Origin: Planctomycetota bacterium
GTDB lineage: Bacteria > Planctomycetota > Planctomycetia > Planctomycetales > Planctomycetaceae
DNA length: 48,213 bases
Assembly (NCBI GenBank): GCA_003670925.1
Contig: QWQG01000162.1
Location: 1-48,213, forward strand
Direction: 5' to 3'
This document shows positions 35,689 to 43,823 of this stretch, piece after piece; within the stretch, counting starts at the first letter, position 1; each line of letters starts with the position of its first letter. Below the pieces are notes generated by a model. It saw nothing but the letters and a program-made list of their open reading frames with translations, was not told where the DNA came from and ran no database searches. A program made the position numbers and the translations under genes.

Positions 35689-35731
35689 AAAAAAAGGCCG
35701 ATCGGATTAAAATGAATCCGATGGCCTTTTT
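35689..35731. terminator. Strong bidirectional intrinsic terminator
   Basis: The A-rich arm, GGCC and ATCGGATT on the left pair with AATCCGAT, GGCC and five T on the right, with one bulged G (35700) and the loop AAAATG. The plus strand ends in five T, and the minus strand in seven T (35695-35689). On the minus strand it directly follows the four-hairpin array, so it is the natural 3' end of an RNA made from there. Confidence 0.85.
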
Positions 35732-35735
35732 CAAG

Positions 35736-35901
35736 GAGCGAGGTTTCTCAGGCACTCGCTCAAATACATCGGCTCGTTTCTCAGGCGAGCCATCGTCTCT
35801 TTCTTACTGCGTTCTCAGGGCAGTACGCTGCGTTCTCAAGGCAGCGGTCAGGCTCAAGGATCTCACTCCGAGCCCGTTATCTCTCTCGAGAGAAGAGATA
35901 A
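35736..35901 (-). ncRNA. Tandem hairpin array with a conserved loop, candidate structured RNA
   Basis: Four neighbouring hairpins have perfect stems: 35736-35761 (7 bp), 35771-35791 (6 bp), 35805-35825 (6 bp) and 35826-35846 (6 bp). Stem sequences differ in each (GAGCGAG, GGCTCG, TACTGC, CGCTGC as left arms on plus), but the loops share TTCTCAGG or TTCTCAAG; on the minus strand the last three loops read CCTGAGAAA, CCTGAGAAC and CTTGAGAAC. Two further hairpins (35851-35874 and 35877-35901) complete the row. The terminator at 35689 follows on the minus strand, and a weak promoter (CTGAAA 35996-35991, TATTTT 35974-35969, 16-base spacing) precedes it, giving an RNA of about 270 bases. Strand choice is inference. 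No known RNA family was recognised. Confidence 0.55.
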
Positions 35902-36144
35902 GCAAGGTCCGTGCCATTCGCGTCTCAATGTTTGCGGGAAGCTGATTCTGGGTTGGGTAGGAAATGATAAAATAGCAGGTATTTACAGTGTTTCAGGCAT
36001 TTTTATGAATTTATGAATGACGTCTAGATGTGTTCGAGTGAACATGATTCGTCGAATGGTTTTGAATTTCTTACAATGACTTGGGTTTGCAATGTTTACA
36101 AAATTGCAATTTTTGAGTTCTGTTTTTTGTGAGGATCGTTGCCT

Positions 36145-36636
36145 GTGTCGGACGCTTTGCTAACGCACCCTTTTATGCCGCATGATTTTTGGATGAGGAA
36201 GGCTTTGGATCAGGCTGTGCTCGCGTTTGATCAGGGTGAAGTTCCGGTTGGTGCGATTATTGTGCATCAGGAAAAAATCATCGCTGAAGCCAGCAACCAG
36301 CGTGAGATGCTGAATGATCCAACGGCCCATGCAGAAATGATCGCCATCACGCAGGCCGCGGAAGTGCTGCAGTCGTGGAGATTGCTTGATTGCACGCTGT
36401 ACGTCACGCTTGAACCATGTCCGATGTGTGCTGGGGCGATCGTGCAAGCCAGAATTCCGCGGGTGGTTTATGGGGCAGTCGATCCCAAAGCGGGGGCCTG
36501 TCACACGCTGTTCAGTCTGACTTCTGACATTCGACTCAACCATCAGGCGGCAGTACTGGGTGGCGTGATGCAGGAAGACTGTCGGGCAATTCTTCAAGAA
36601 TTTTTTCGGCAGCAGCGCGCACTTGGTAAGAAATAG
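36145..36636 (+). CDS. tadA: tRNA-specific adenosine deaminase TadA
   Basis: Converts adenosine 34 of tRNA to inosine so that one tRNA reads several codons; normally essential. The protein is 163 aa. The zinc-dependent deaminase motifs are intact: HAEM with the catalytic Glu, then PCPMCAGAI carrying two zinc ligands. The length fits the family. GAGGA at 36131-36135 places the start at GTG 36145; TTG 36139 would be only 3 bases from it, and ATG 36175 is also in frame. It stands alone, with the non-coding hairpin region upstream and no gene close behind. Confidence 0.94.
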   Translation: MSDALLTHPFMPHDFWMRKALDQAVLAFDQGEVPVGAIIVHQEKIIAEASNQREMLNDPTAHAEMIAITQAAEVLQSWRLLDCTLYVTLEPCPMCAGAIVQARIPRVVYGAVDPKAGACHTLFSLTSDIRLNHQAAVLGGVMQEDCRAILQEFFRQQRALGKK

Positions 36637-37129
36637 ATGTTCGTCTCTGCCGCTGTGTGAAGTGCGGGGTGTATGAAACCGCGTTGAGACACGCCAGACA
36701 TGCCGCTGATCGTGCTGATCGGCGGGAACTGCCGATTCATACCGGCGTTTTGCTGAGATTCACGCGCTGCTTTGCAGAGCTGTCAAATAATTGCAATCAA
36801 AACTTTAAGAGGTATTGACCCAAATTTTGAGTTGGGATAAATCTCCCCCCGCACGCAACGGGTTTCCCGGCAGATTCAGCCAAACTGTTGCGACTCCCTT
36901 CCAATTTCTGCTGTTGATCCTGCTCTCTTTGCTGATCTGCTTTCCTGCAGAAAGACAAACGAGCCTCCTGTCTCAAATCTGTGGTTTCAGACGCACCCCA
37001 ATCTCGCTTCAGCCGCACTGAAGGAAACTGTGTTGTCACACTGATACCAGAACCCGTCTCATCCGCCCGCTGACAATTCATTGTCGAATTGTCTGCAGGT
37101 TCGTGATCCTTTCTTCAGGGAAGAAGCTC
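36637..37129 (+). other. Intergenic region between tadA and the YTV-like gene
   Basis: A gap of 493 bases without a supported gene; a minus-strand frame at 36797-37081 has no recognisable content. A 9-bp stem with one G-T pair (36703-36725, loop GTGCT) lies 67 bases after tadA and lacks a T run; it may mark the end of the tadA message. At 37072-37093 an 8-bp inverted repeat (GACAATTC and GAATTGTC around ATTGTC) sits 37 bases before the next start codon, an operator or leader-hairpin candidate. AGGGAAG near 37118-37124 is that gene's ribosome site. Confidence 0.45.
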
Positions 37130-38287
37130 ATGCTGTCCAGAAGAATCGCCCTTGGTGCCGCGCTTGGAGCGCTGGCTATATCATTGCAATGCAATGTTGC
37201 AAGGGCTCAATATTATGGTGCTGGATGTTCCGGTTGCGGAACATCTATGGCGGCACCAATTACTGCTGCAAGTTGTTGCACACCAATTCCACCGGTGCAG
37301 ACGACTTGCTATCAGACGGTTCCTGTGACGACCTACGCTCAGGTCAAACAGACCGTTGAAGTCCCGCGTTACGAAACTGCGATGGAAGAACGTGAAGTTA
37401 CGGTTTACCGTCCAGTGACATCCAGCAGGGAAGTCGAAGTGCCGACGGTTTCGTATCAAAACGTCGTCGAGAATCGTACGGTAAATCGTGATATGGGCCG
37501 CTGGGTTACGAATTACCACCCGGTCGCTAAATGTGCTCCGGGTAGAGTTGATGCTCGACCGGGCGTGTTGGGATGGATGAGTCGCACAGGCTACTCCATG
37601 CGAACCGCTTTCGTGCCCAATTACACGACTTCGCGCCAATATGTGCCAAGCATGATGACGTGCAACGTGCCTTCGGTGCGTCAGGTGGCTGTCCAAGGGA
37701 CACGCCGCGTCACCGTTCAAGAAACCAAGATGGTGGCTGAACGCAAGATGGAAAAAATCTCCGTCCAGAAGCTGGTGATGCGGAAAGAAGAAGTGACCGT
37801 GTTGCGTCCCCAGACGGCGTATCGCACTGTTCCAATCGGCTCATCCATGGCTTATGGCGGATATTACGGTAGCCCTCAAATGGCCTTTGGATACCCCATC
37901 ATCGACGGCACTACGCAGACAGCTCAACGACCGACTCCCGATGCTATTGGTGGTGGGGCAGCCCGGAGTGCCACCAAGGACAACTTTGAAGCAGACAAAC
38001 CGTACGACCGCAGCGATTCCCCAGCTCCAGCGAATGGTGCCTCATACGAAGCCCCTGACCGGGAGAATGAGCCTACTGTTTTTCCACCCTCAGCTCGTCG
38101 TGCTGCCAATAAAGCAGTCGTCCCGACAGCTGATCATCGCTCGTCTTCAATTACAACAGCGGCCGAAACGGCCGGGAGTCAGCCATCGCGCTGGCACGCT
38201 ACCCGCAAGTCCAGCGAACGAAGTGTTTCTCAAAGTGACCTGACGAAGCCGTCAATCTCGATGGCCGATTCAGTGCGTGAACGATAG
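37130..38287 (+). CDS. Secreted YTV-like planctomycetal surface protein
   Basis: A secreted protein of 385 aa with a signal peptide of about 26 residues ending A-R-A. A Cys-rich stretch follows, then a long region (about 50-250) dominated by short beta-forming repeats rich in Val, Thr, Tyr and Arg such as QTVEVPRYE, REVEVPTVSYQNVVE and RRVTVQETKMVAE. This pattern resembles the YTV-type cell-surface proteins known from planctomycetes. The C-terminal 130 residues are low-complexity, polar and Pro/Ser/Ala-rich. A structural role in the cell envelope is inferred. ATG 37130 with AGGGAAG just upstream is preferred to the longer frame. A hairpin overlaps its stop codon (38283-38307), and a strong terminator follows at 38406. 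Confidence 0.85.
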   Translation: MLSRRIALGAALGALAISLQCNVARAQYYGAGCSGCGTSMAAPITAASCCTPIPPVQTTCYQTVPVTTYAQVKQTVEVPRYETAMEEREVTVYRPVTSSREVEVPTVSYQNVVENRTVNRDMGRWVTNYHPVAKCAPGRVDARPGVLGWMSRTGYSMRTAFVPNYTTSRQYVPSMMTCNVPSVRQVAVQGTRRVTVQETKMVAERKMEKISVQKLVMRKEEVTVLRPQTAYRTVPIGSSMAYGGYYGSPQMAFGYPIIDGTTQTAQRPTPDAIGGGAARSATKDNFEADKPYDRSDSPAPANGASYEAPDRENEPTVFPPSARRAANKAVVPTADHRSSSITTAAETAGSQPSRWHATRKSSERSVSQSDLTKPSISMADSVRER

Positions 38288-38405
38288 TCGCCATCGCGTC
38301 GACTATCTGAAATAGAGTGCAGTCTCCCCGGCTGTACTCATTGAACCCTTTCCCCCCCTCCTCTCGGCTCCCTCCTTTCTTGTTCAAGTTGATGCGTCCC
38401 CTCGC

Positions 38406-38434
38406 GGCACCGGTATCATGCCGGTGCCCTTTTT
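38406..38434 (+). terminator. Intrinsic terminator of the YTV-like gene
   Basis: A perfect 8-bp GC-rich stem (GGCACCGG 38406-38413 with CCGGTGCC 38421-38428, loop TATCATG) is followed by C and five T. It lies about 120 bases after the stop codon, between two converging genes. An extra 8-bp hairpin (GATAGTCG with CGACTATC, 38283-38307) covers the stop codon itself. Confidence 0.88.
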
Positions 38435-38471
38435 CTTGCGCGGATGATCACGAGAGACACGGCTGTTCATT

Positions 38472-40628
38472 CTACTTTGACGGGGGCGGCTGCAATGTGC
38501 TTGGGGCACCTGGTGCTGCTGGCCCACCCGGAAAGTCTGGCCCACTGGGCCCACTTGGAAACCCTGCCCCGCTTGGAATTGCTCCTTGCAGAATCGAGGG
38601 GTCGTCTTTCAGAATGCTAACGAGCTGGCTTGGAATCGTGAGCGAAATTGTGGCAACCGAGCCACTGTGTGACGCCGCAAGGCTACTGACCAGTTGATTG
38701 GCTGAGGCCTGCAATGGCGGTGGAACCTGTCCTGCGGCCAATGGATACATCTGTTTGGCCAGCCCCAACCCTTGATCTAGGGGTTGCTGAACTTCGACCG
38801 CCGCCTCAGGTTCAGTCAGATTCACGACGACATTCAGATCCAGATTGCTGGTAAAATTCAGGGTGATCGCCGCACCGCTGATTTTTCCCCGCACGGCCTT
38901 AATGATTTGATTTAACATTGGCGGTTCGGCCGGAGCGTCCGGAATAGATCCGCTCATGCCAGCAAGGAGTGGACTCGAAAACGCCAATACAAATGAACTG
39001 CCGTTTGACACAAAGCTAAACTGCTCATTCGTGGCTTCGCCCGGACCGTTTTTGATTGCCGTCTGGATGGCTTTTTCAACCCCGTAGATAACGGTTCTGG
39101 GATCGACTTGGTAGAGCGCAGTCTGCGGCTGATCTGGTTGCTTGCTTTCGATCAGATAGTAAGGCTTTTCTGCGAAAGTTGCCGCCACGGCTTGGCTGGC
39201 GGCGATGAACTTTTCCAGCTCAATATCCTTATTTGCTCGGACAACACCGATGGCGTTGCCGCCACTTAATACGCCTTGCAACATTGCCGTCGGATCCTGA
39301 CCACTCGCCGCAAGTACGCCCACTTGCATCATTCCCGCCATGAAATTGCTGACACCAAATGTCACGGATTCAATATCGTTTGCGTTCAATCCGGCCTGAG
39401 CCGTCATTTCACTCATGGCAATTTCAAATTCTGGCATGCTCTTGATTGGCGCCAGAAAACCGCTGGCAAGGATATCTGCAGGTCGGACGTAGAAGACAAA
39501 ATCCGCCTCAGCTGCGATATATGACATGTCAATCGGGGCCCCCGTGACGCGCGACGCTGAAGAACCAGGTACTGTCGCCTTACCACCTAAAAACGGATTA
39601 CTGGGAACTGTGGCCTCAGATGCTTCAGCCGGCAGAGGCACTTCGGCCTTTGGCGTTGCCGCTGGAATCCCGGCCTTCTTTGGTACATCCGCAGATACCA
39701 ACAGATCTGTCGCGGGAGTTTGGGGAGCGTTCAGTCGTTCTGCGTCATCCTGTTGTACCTTGTTCTCCGCCAAAATTGCCTCAGCCGCTTTCTGCTGGCG
39801 AGCCGCAATTGCCTCTTGTGCGCGTTCGGCTTCAAAAATTGCGTGAGCCCCAGCTTCTACCAAGCGTTCTTCTTGTGACAAAGAATCCGAGCGGCGAATC
39901 ATCCGATGCCTTGCCTGACGGGAAATTTGGCTGCCGTTGATCTCGACAGTAGTCTGCTCTTCAATCATCTGCCGAATGCGACCTTGCACATCAGTCAGTG
40001 CCAGATTGACTAGCTGCACATCTTTTGAGGTTTTCTCAAGTGCCAGTCCATCTGAAAACGCGAGTTTTGCTTCGTCTGTCCGGCCCTGTTCCGCCAGCAC
40101 CACTCCGCGGAGATAAAATACTCGAGCATCACTACTGCCGTTCTTGATCACAGCATCGAATTGTGTAAGTGCGGTGACCAGATCGCCAGCGTTGTATGCA
40201 TCCATGCCTTCGCGGTACAACGCTTTACTAGCCTCTGCTTGTGGATCGGGCTTGAATTTTGCACGAGCAGCCGCTCGATACTTTTCAATTTTCGCCCGTC
40301 GCGCACCCTGAACATTTTCGAGCGCTCGATTCACGAGCCGCGTCGCAGTCGTTTCGGCCTCGAGTTTGGCGGCAGCCTGAAGGTCTTCGTCGGAATCAGA
40401 TCCCAAGTGCTCAGAAATTAACGCGCGGTAATAGTACACCCGCGCGTCACGTGTTCCGTCCTCCATCATCTGGGTCAACTGTTCGTGCGCTCCGTTGAAA
40501 TCACCGGCACGCCAAGATTCCACCGCCGCCGCCATTTGATCTGCGGCTGACGGGTCGGCGACTGACGGAGACGACAAGGTGATGCCGCACAACAACACAA
40601 ATGAACCTACGACCACGTTTGATTTCAT
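38472..40628 (-). CDS. Exported TPR-repeat protein
   Basis: A protein of 718 aa with a signal peptide of about 23 residues. TPR-like helical repeats at about 25-210 (for example SWRAGDFNGAHEQLTQMM and GMDAYNAGDLVTALTQFD) come in two similar blocks, each followed by a region predicting 'number of calls' style SDARVFYLRG pattern, so an internal duplication is likely. An Ala/Glu/Gln-rich helical linker leads to an alpha/beta domain at about 390-680 with no family I recognise, and the tail is Pro/Gly-rich. The role is probably protein-protein interaction in the envelope. ATG 40628 has GGAG 7 bases upstream; the much longer open frame is not supported. It converges with the YTV-like gene. Confidence 0.85.
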   Translation of the reverse strand: MKSNVVVGSFVLLCGITLSSPSVADPSAADQMAAAVESWRAGDFNGAHEQLTQMMEDGTRDARVYYYRALISEHLGSDSDEDLQAAAKLEAETTATRLVNRALENVQGARRAKIEKYRAAARAKFKPDPQAEASKALYREGMDAYNAGDLVTALTQFDAVIKNGSSDARVFYLRGVVLAEQGRTDEAKLAFSDGLALEKTSKDVQLVNLALTDVQGRIRQMIEEQTTVEINGSQISRQARHRMIRRSDSLSQEERLVEAGAHAIFEAERAQEAIAARQQKAAEAILAENKVQQDDAERLNAPQTPATDLLVSADVPKKAGIPAATPKAEVPLPAEASEATVPSNPFLGGKATVPGSSASRVTGAPIDMSYIAAEADFVFYVRPADILASGFLAPIKSMPEFEIAMSEMTAQAGLNANDIESVTFGVSNFMAGMMQVGVLAASGQDPTAMLQGVLSGGNAIGVVRANKDIELEKFIAASQAVAATFAEKPYYLIESKQPDQPQTALYQVDPRTVIYGVEKAIQTAIKNGPGEATNEQFSFVSNGSSFVLAFSSPLLAGMSGSIPDAPAEPPMLNQIIKAVRGKISGAAITLNFTSNLDLNVVVNLTEPEAAVEVQQPLDQGLGLAKQMYPLAAGQVPPPLQASANQLVSSLAASHSGSVATISLTIPSQLVSILKDDPSILQGAIPSGAGFPSGPSGPDFPGGPAAPGAPSTLQPPPSK

Positions 40629-40957
40629 GGAATCACTCCAACCCAACAGTGACATAAACCCTGATCTGCACCACATCATTCCACAGGATGACCCCAGCAA
40701 TGACAATCCATGGCCTGCTATTTCACCAAATTGCCCAGTTATTTCCGCATCGATAACCCTCATCGATACCTTGCCGTCGAACCCCAAAAACAACACAATG
40801 AGCAAAGTTTCACTAGCCCGGCATGTCTCACAGAGAGCGAAAGCCCGTTGTGCATTCCAATGAACCGGCAGCGTAGATACATTCCCGCGGTGGTGTTCGT
40901 CGCGAGCCCGACGGATGCGTAAGTTCCGGCTCAATCTGTTCTGCCGGCTGACTCTGA
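40629..40957. other. Divergent intergenic region before the M41 peptidase gene
   Basis: A gap of 329 bases between divergent genes. The open frame of the TPR gene runs through it on the minus strand, but no start or signal peptide supports coding there. The hexamer ATCGAT occurs twice close together near 40750-40770. No convincing promoter was found on either strand, although both genes must start from here. Confidence 0.35.
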
Positions 40958-41428
40958 ATGAACACGCCTGAACGCTCACAGGAAATCTGCACCGCCTACC
41001 ATGAGGCAGGACATGCAGTGATCGCCTTAGTCTTTGAGCGACCTGTGCAGAAGGTCAGCATCCTGCCCGATCAACGCCGCCTCGGACACTGCGAACTTCG
41101 TAAAGGTGTGTCTCGCGCGTCGCAGGATCGTCTGGAAGCTGACATTTTGATTCTCCTCGCAGGCGTCGTGGCGGAAGCCATTCACTCCGGTACGTACAAC
41201 TGGACTGGTGCTGCCATGGATCTGCAATCCGTCCGGCGTCTGGCCGTCATGCGGAGCGGTCAAGGGCAGGCTGACAAACTGACGCGGCGACTGCTGGCAA
41301 AGACCGAACATTTATTGCAGCAGACGCGCAACTGGAATGCAGTCGAGCAGATTGCTGCCGAACTCATCGCAAAGAAGTCGTTGAGCGGTCGCGCTGCTCG
41401 GCATTACTTTGAACAGATGGCAAAATGA
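40958..41428 (+). CDS. Stand-alone M41 (FtsH-type) zinc peptidase domain
   Basis: A protein of 156 aa that matches only the C-terminal protease domain of FtsH. The zinc site HEAGH (His15, Glu16, His19) opens the protein, and the third ligand Asp88 lies in TGAAMDLQS, corresponding to the TGASNDIQ block of FtsH. The helix LAGVVAEAIHSG before it also fits. The AAA ATPase part and membrane helices are missing, and no AAA gene adjoins it, so it may work as a small soluble protease, need a separate unfoldase, or degrade unfolded or short peptides. The start ATG 40958 lacks a strong ribosome site. It is followed by eda on the same strand after 122 bases. Confidence 0.88.
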   Translation: MNTPERSQEICTAYHEAGHAVIALVFERPVQKVSILPDQRRLGHCELRKGVSRASQDRLEADILILLAGVVAEAIHSGTYNWTGAAMDLQSVRRLAVMRSGQGQADKLTRRLLAKTEHLLQQTRNWNAVEQIAAELIAKKSLSGRAARHYFEQMAK

Positions 41429-41550
41429 GGATTCCTTCGGAAACATGCATGCGTGTCAGGGCTAAACACTGGCATTCAGAGGCAGCTGAACTAATATCAG
41501 CGCTTTGAGTGGCGGATTCTTTCCGCACAACAATTCCGAACCGGGATAGA

Positions 41551-42216
41551 ATGATGAGCCTGTTACTCAGCGAGTCGCAACTGGGACAATTTCGCCGCAC
41601 GGGTGTGATAGCGGTGATGGTGGTTGATGATCCCGATCGCGCGGTGAGCCTCGCCAAAGCGTTGCTCGACGGCGGCGTGGACATCATGGAGTTGACTTTA
41701 CGCACGCCGCAGGCGTTGGCCTGCTTGGCAGCCATTGTGAAACAAGTTCCAGAAATGCTCGCGGGTGCCGGTACTATTCTTTTTCCGGAACAGGTCGACC
41801 AAGTTGTCCAAGCCGGTGCCGCATTTGGTGTGGCGCCGGGGACAAATCCGGTGGTAATTCGCCGAGCCGATCAGCTCAACCTTCCGTTCGCTCCCGGTGT
41901 CGCCACCCCGACCGACATCGACATTGCCGTGCAGGCGGGATGCCGATTGCTGAAGTTTTTCCCCGCAGAACACAGCGGTGGTTTGAACATGCTTGCCAGC
42001 ATCAAAGCCCCCTATGCGCATCTCGGATTGCAATACATTCCCCTTGGCGGCGTGACGACAGGCAATTTGTCGGCTTGGTTGACCGACGCCGATGTGCTGG
42101 CCGTCGGTGGGTCATGGCTCGCAAAGAAAGAATCGATCGAATCCGCTCGCTGGGATGAGATTACCCAGACATGCCGCGACGCTCGCGAAATCGTAAGACT
42201 GGTTCGTGGAGCGTAA
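41551..42216 (+). CDS. eda: KDPG/KHG aldolase
   Basis: A class I aldolase of 221 aa that cleaves 2-keto-3-deoxy-6-phosphogluconate to pyruvate and glyceraldehyde-3-phosphate (Entner-Doudoroff and hexuronate pathways), and in many bacteria also 4-hydroxy-2-oxoglutarate. The active site is complete: Glu47 and Arg51 in MELTLRTP, the Schiff-base Lys135 in RLLKFFPAE, and phosphate-binding GTNP and GGVTTGN loops. The length is typical. The start ATG 41551 follows CGGGATAGA closely; ATG 41554 is equally possible. No other Entner-Doudoroff gene is nearby, but the ACS-type carrier at 1.5 kb could bring in sugar acids that end here; that link is conjecture. Confidence 0.94.
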   Translation: MMSLLLSESQLGQFRRTGVIAVMVVDDPDRAVSLAKALLDGGVDIMELTLRTPQALACLAAIVKQVPEMLAGAGTILFPEQVDQVVQAGAAFGVAPGTNPVVIRRADQLNLPFAPGVATPTDIDIAVQAGCRLLKFFPAEHSGGLNMLASIKAPYAHLGLQYIPLGGVTTGNLSAWLTDADVLAVGGSWLAKKESIESARWDEITQTCRDAREIVRLVRGA

Positions 42217-42229
42217 GTACCGTTCGGGA

Positions 42230-42255
42230 AGTGGCCGCGTCATTCAGCGGCCACT
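42230..42255. terminator. 9-bp hairpin between convergent eda and DUF1559 genes
   Basis: A perfect stem (AGTGGCCGC 42230-42238 with GCGGCCACT 42247-42255, loop of 8) lies 14 bases after the eda stop. No T run follows, so it would be a U-less transcript-end hairpin serving one or both converging genes. Confidence 0.5.
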
Positions 42256-42406
42256 CGTGTCCGTCGTGTCTCCTCAGGAACCGAGGACGGCCGCCCAACA
42301 AATGCGATATCTGATTCTCGAACGGTCCAAACCGATCTGCAGAGCAGATTTTTGTCATTCGCCCCAGCCCGCAGAATCGCTCTATTTCTATACGCTGCCA
42401 GTGACT

Positions 42407-43396
42407 TTAGAACTCGCCAAGGACTTCACCGCCGCCCCGAGTTCCTAGGCCGCGCCAAAGTCCACGATCAGTACTGTCCGCAAATCCTCGCACCGAACCA
42501 TCGACGAGCAGCCCCTGAACGATGCCCGTATGAAAGCTGCGCGATGTCAAAACAGCGTAAGTGGGTTCCGTCGCATTGTTGCCTTCGCGGATATTCACCC
42601 AGTCTATGTCGCGAATTGAGCCGCTATCATTGTAAGGCACTTTCGTGTTCGGCGTAAACGTCGTGGTGAATCCAGTCTGGTTGCTGCGGCTATCGACCCA
42701 CTCGGCATGTCCGGAATTCTTCAACGTCCCACCCAGACTACTGATGGTAGCAGGATCATTGGGTGTGGGGGAATTCGCAATCGGACCAACATCACGCAGA
42801 TAGGACTGAAACGCCTTCACTTCGGCCATCGCCAGAGTATTGCTCGTGCCGTCCCTAAAATCTCGAAACCCTATTTTGGCATTCGGAGCAAAGGCACCTG
42901 TACCGATCTCGCCACTGAGTGGATTCCACAGAAACCACTCACCGTAATTGGCGGCATAGCTGACAGGCCAGTACGTGATTGCTCCATCAACGTATGCTTT
43001 GTCGTTAACCTCGCTGGGGCACACCAATGTGGCAATACGAACGGATGTCACTGCAGGCTGAAGCGAGTATTTTTTCCCGAAGTCTATCAGATTCGTCAAA
43101 TTTGCCAGTTCAATAAAAGGCAGAAGTCGCGCTTGAATCGACCAACCAGCCGGCTGGACCGTCCCGGCCAGATATGTGCCACCAGGCGGAAAAGCGCTAT
43201 GGACATCATGGTAGTTGTGCAACGCGAGTCCCAGTTGTTTCAGATTATTCTTGCACTGTATCCGCCGGGCGGCTTCGCGGGCGGCCTGCACGGCCGGCAG
43301 CAACAGCGCGATCAGGATCGCGATGATCGCAATCACAACTAACAGTTCGATGAGCGTAAATCCTCGCACAAAAGATTTGAATGGCCCTTTTTTCAT
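42407..43396 (-). CDS. DUF1559 pseudopilin-like protein
   Basis: A protein of 329 aa with a type IV pilin/pseudopilin N-terminus: a short basic leader, the prepilin peptidase site G-F-T-L-I-E-L-L (processing between Gly12 and Phe13), and a long hydrophobic helix. The segment with [19 protein letters not shown] and [14 protein letters not shown] is the hallmark of DUF1559, a family greatly expanded in planctomycetes. The C-terminus has the expected H[13 protein letters not shown] pattern. It is anchored in the inner membrane; its function is unknown, possibly part of a secretion or pilus-like structure. AAAGG precedes ATG 43396, and a good promoter lies about 70 bases upstream. Confidence 0.95.
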   Translation of the reverse strand: MKKGPFKSFVRGFTLIELLVVIAIIAILIALLLPAVQAAREAARRIQCKNNLKQLGLALHNYHDVHSAFPPGGTYLAGTVQPAGWSIQARLLPFIELANLTNLIDFGKKYSLQPAVTSVRIATLVCPSEVNDKAYVDGAITYWPVSYAANYGEWFLWNPLSGEIGTGAFAPNAKIGFRDFRDGTSNTLAMAEVKAFQSYLRDVGPIANSPTPNDPATISSLGGTLKNSGHAEWVDSRSNQTGFTTTFTPNTKVPYNDSGSIRDIDWVNIREGNNATEPTYAVLTSRSFHTGIVQGLLVDGSVRGFADSTDRGLWRGLGTRGGGEVLGEF

Positions 43397-43823
43397 GATT
43401 TGCCTTTACTTTAATTTTGTGCGGAGAAGTTAGTCGAGCACATGACATTGAGACTCAGTCGCAACACAATAGTGTCTGTGCGCGGCATGTCAACGAGAAC
43501 TCTCGCAAAAATCTCGAATCTTGAAATCGTCCGAAACAGAGACCGCTCGTGAATGAATAAACATGGGCGGGGTTCGCTGAGGTCAACGAACGTCTTCTCG
43601 ATGGAGCGAGCTGGCGACTTTGGTGTGTCGAGACTTTTTTTACAGGCGACAATTGACACCGCCAGTGAAGCGACGATGTTGTGATGAATTCCTGCGTGAT
43701 CTCCACGCCCTCCGTGGTGCAAACTACGATTTGTCAACGGTGTAGTATTCGGTGCCATGTGCTGTAACATACGGAAGCAAGTTGTGTGCGTTAGCCAGAG
43801 CAGATTCACGTGAACTTTTCTAG
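43397..43823. other. Divergent intergenic region with the DUF1559 promoter
   Basis: A gap of 427 bases between divergent genes. It holds the minus-strand promoter listed separately. On the plus strand, TTGACA at 43653-43658 has only a poor -10 (TGTTGT, 18-base spacing), a weak candidate for the cytochrome/WD40 gene. A minus-strand open frame of 132 codons crosses the region but has no recognisable content and covers the promoter. Confidence 0.4.
43466..43493 (-). promoter_or_regulatory. Sigma-70-type promoter of the DUF1559 gene
   Basis: On the minus strand, a consensus -35 TTGACA (43493-43488) is 16 bases from TATTGT (43471-43466), which matches the -10 consensus at four of six positions. 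Transcription would start near 43459 and give a leader of about 60 bases ending in AAAGG and the start codon at 43396. Confidence 0.55.

Noticed and set aside
35736-35846. Reading the hairpin row as a CRISPR array or REP elements
   Set aside because: CRISPR repeats keep the whole repeat and have regular spacers; REP elements keep their stems. Here the stems vary and only the loops are kept.
35478-35945. Short frames on both strands across the hairpin region
   Set aside because: They cross a strong terminator, and their internal repeats simply mirror the hairpins.
36797-37081. Minus-strand frame of 94 codons between tadA and the YTV-like gene
   Set aside because: No start signal, no similarity recognised, low-complexity Gln/Arg content.
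39526-39846. Plus-strand frames of about 106 codons inside the TPR gene
   Set aside because: They are antisense to a well-supported coding region and have no independent evidence.
43411-43809. Minus-strand frame of 132 codons before the cytochrome/WD40 gene
   Set aside because: It covers the good DUF1559 promoter and has no protein-like features.
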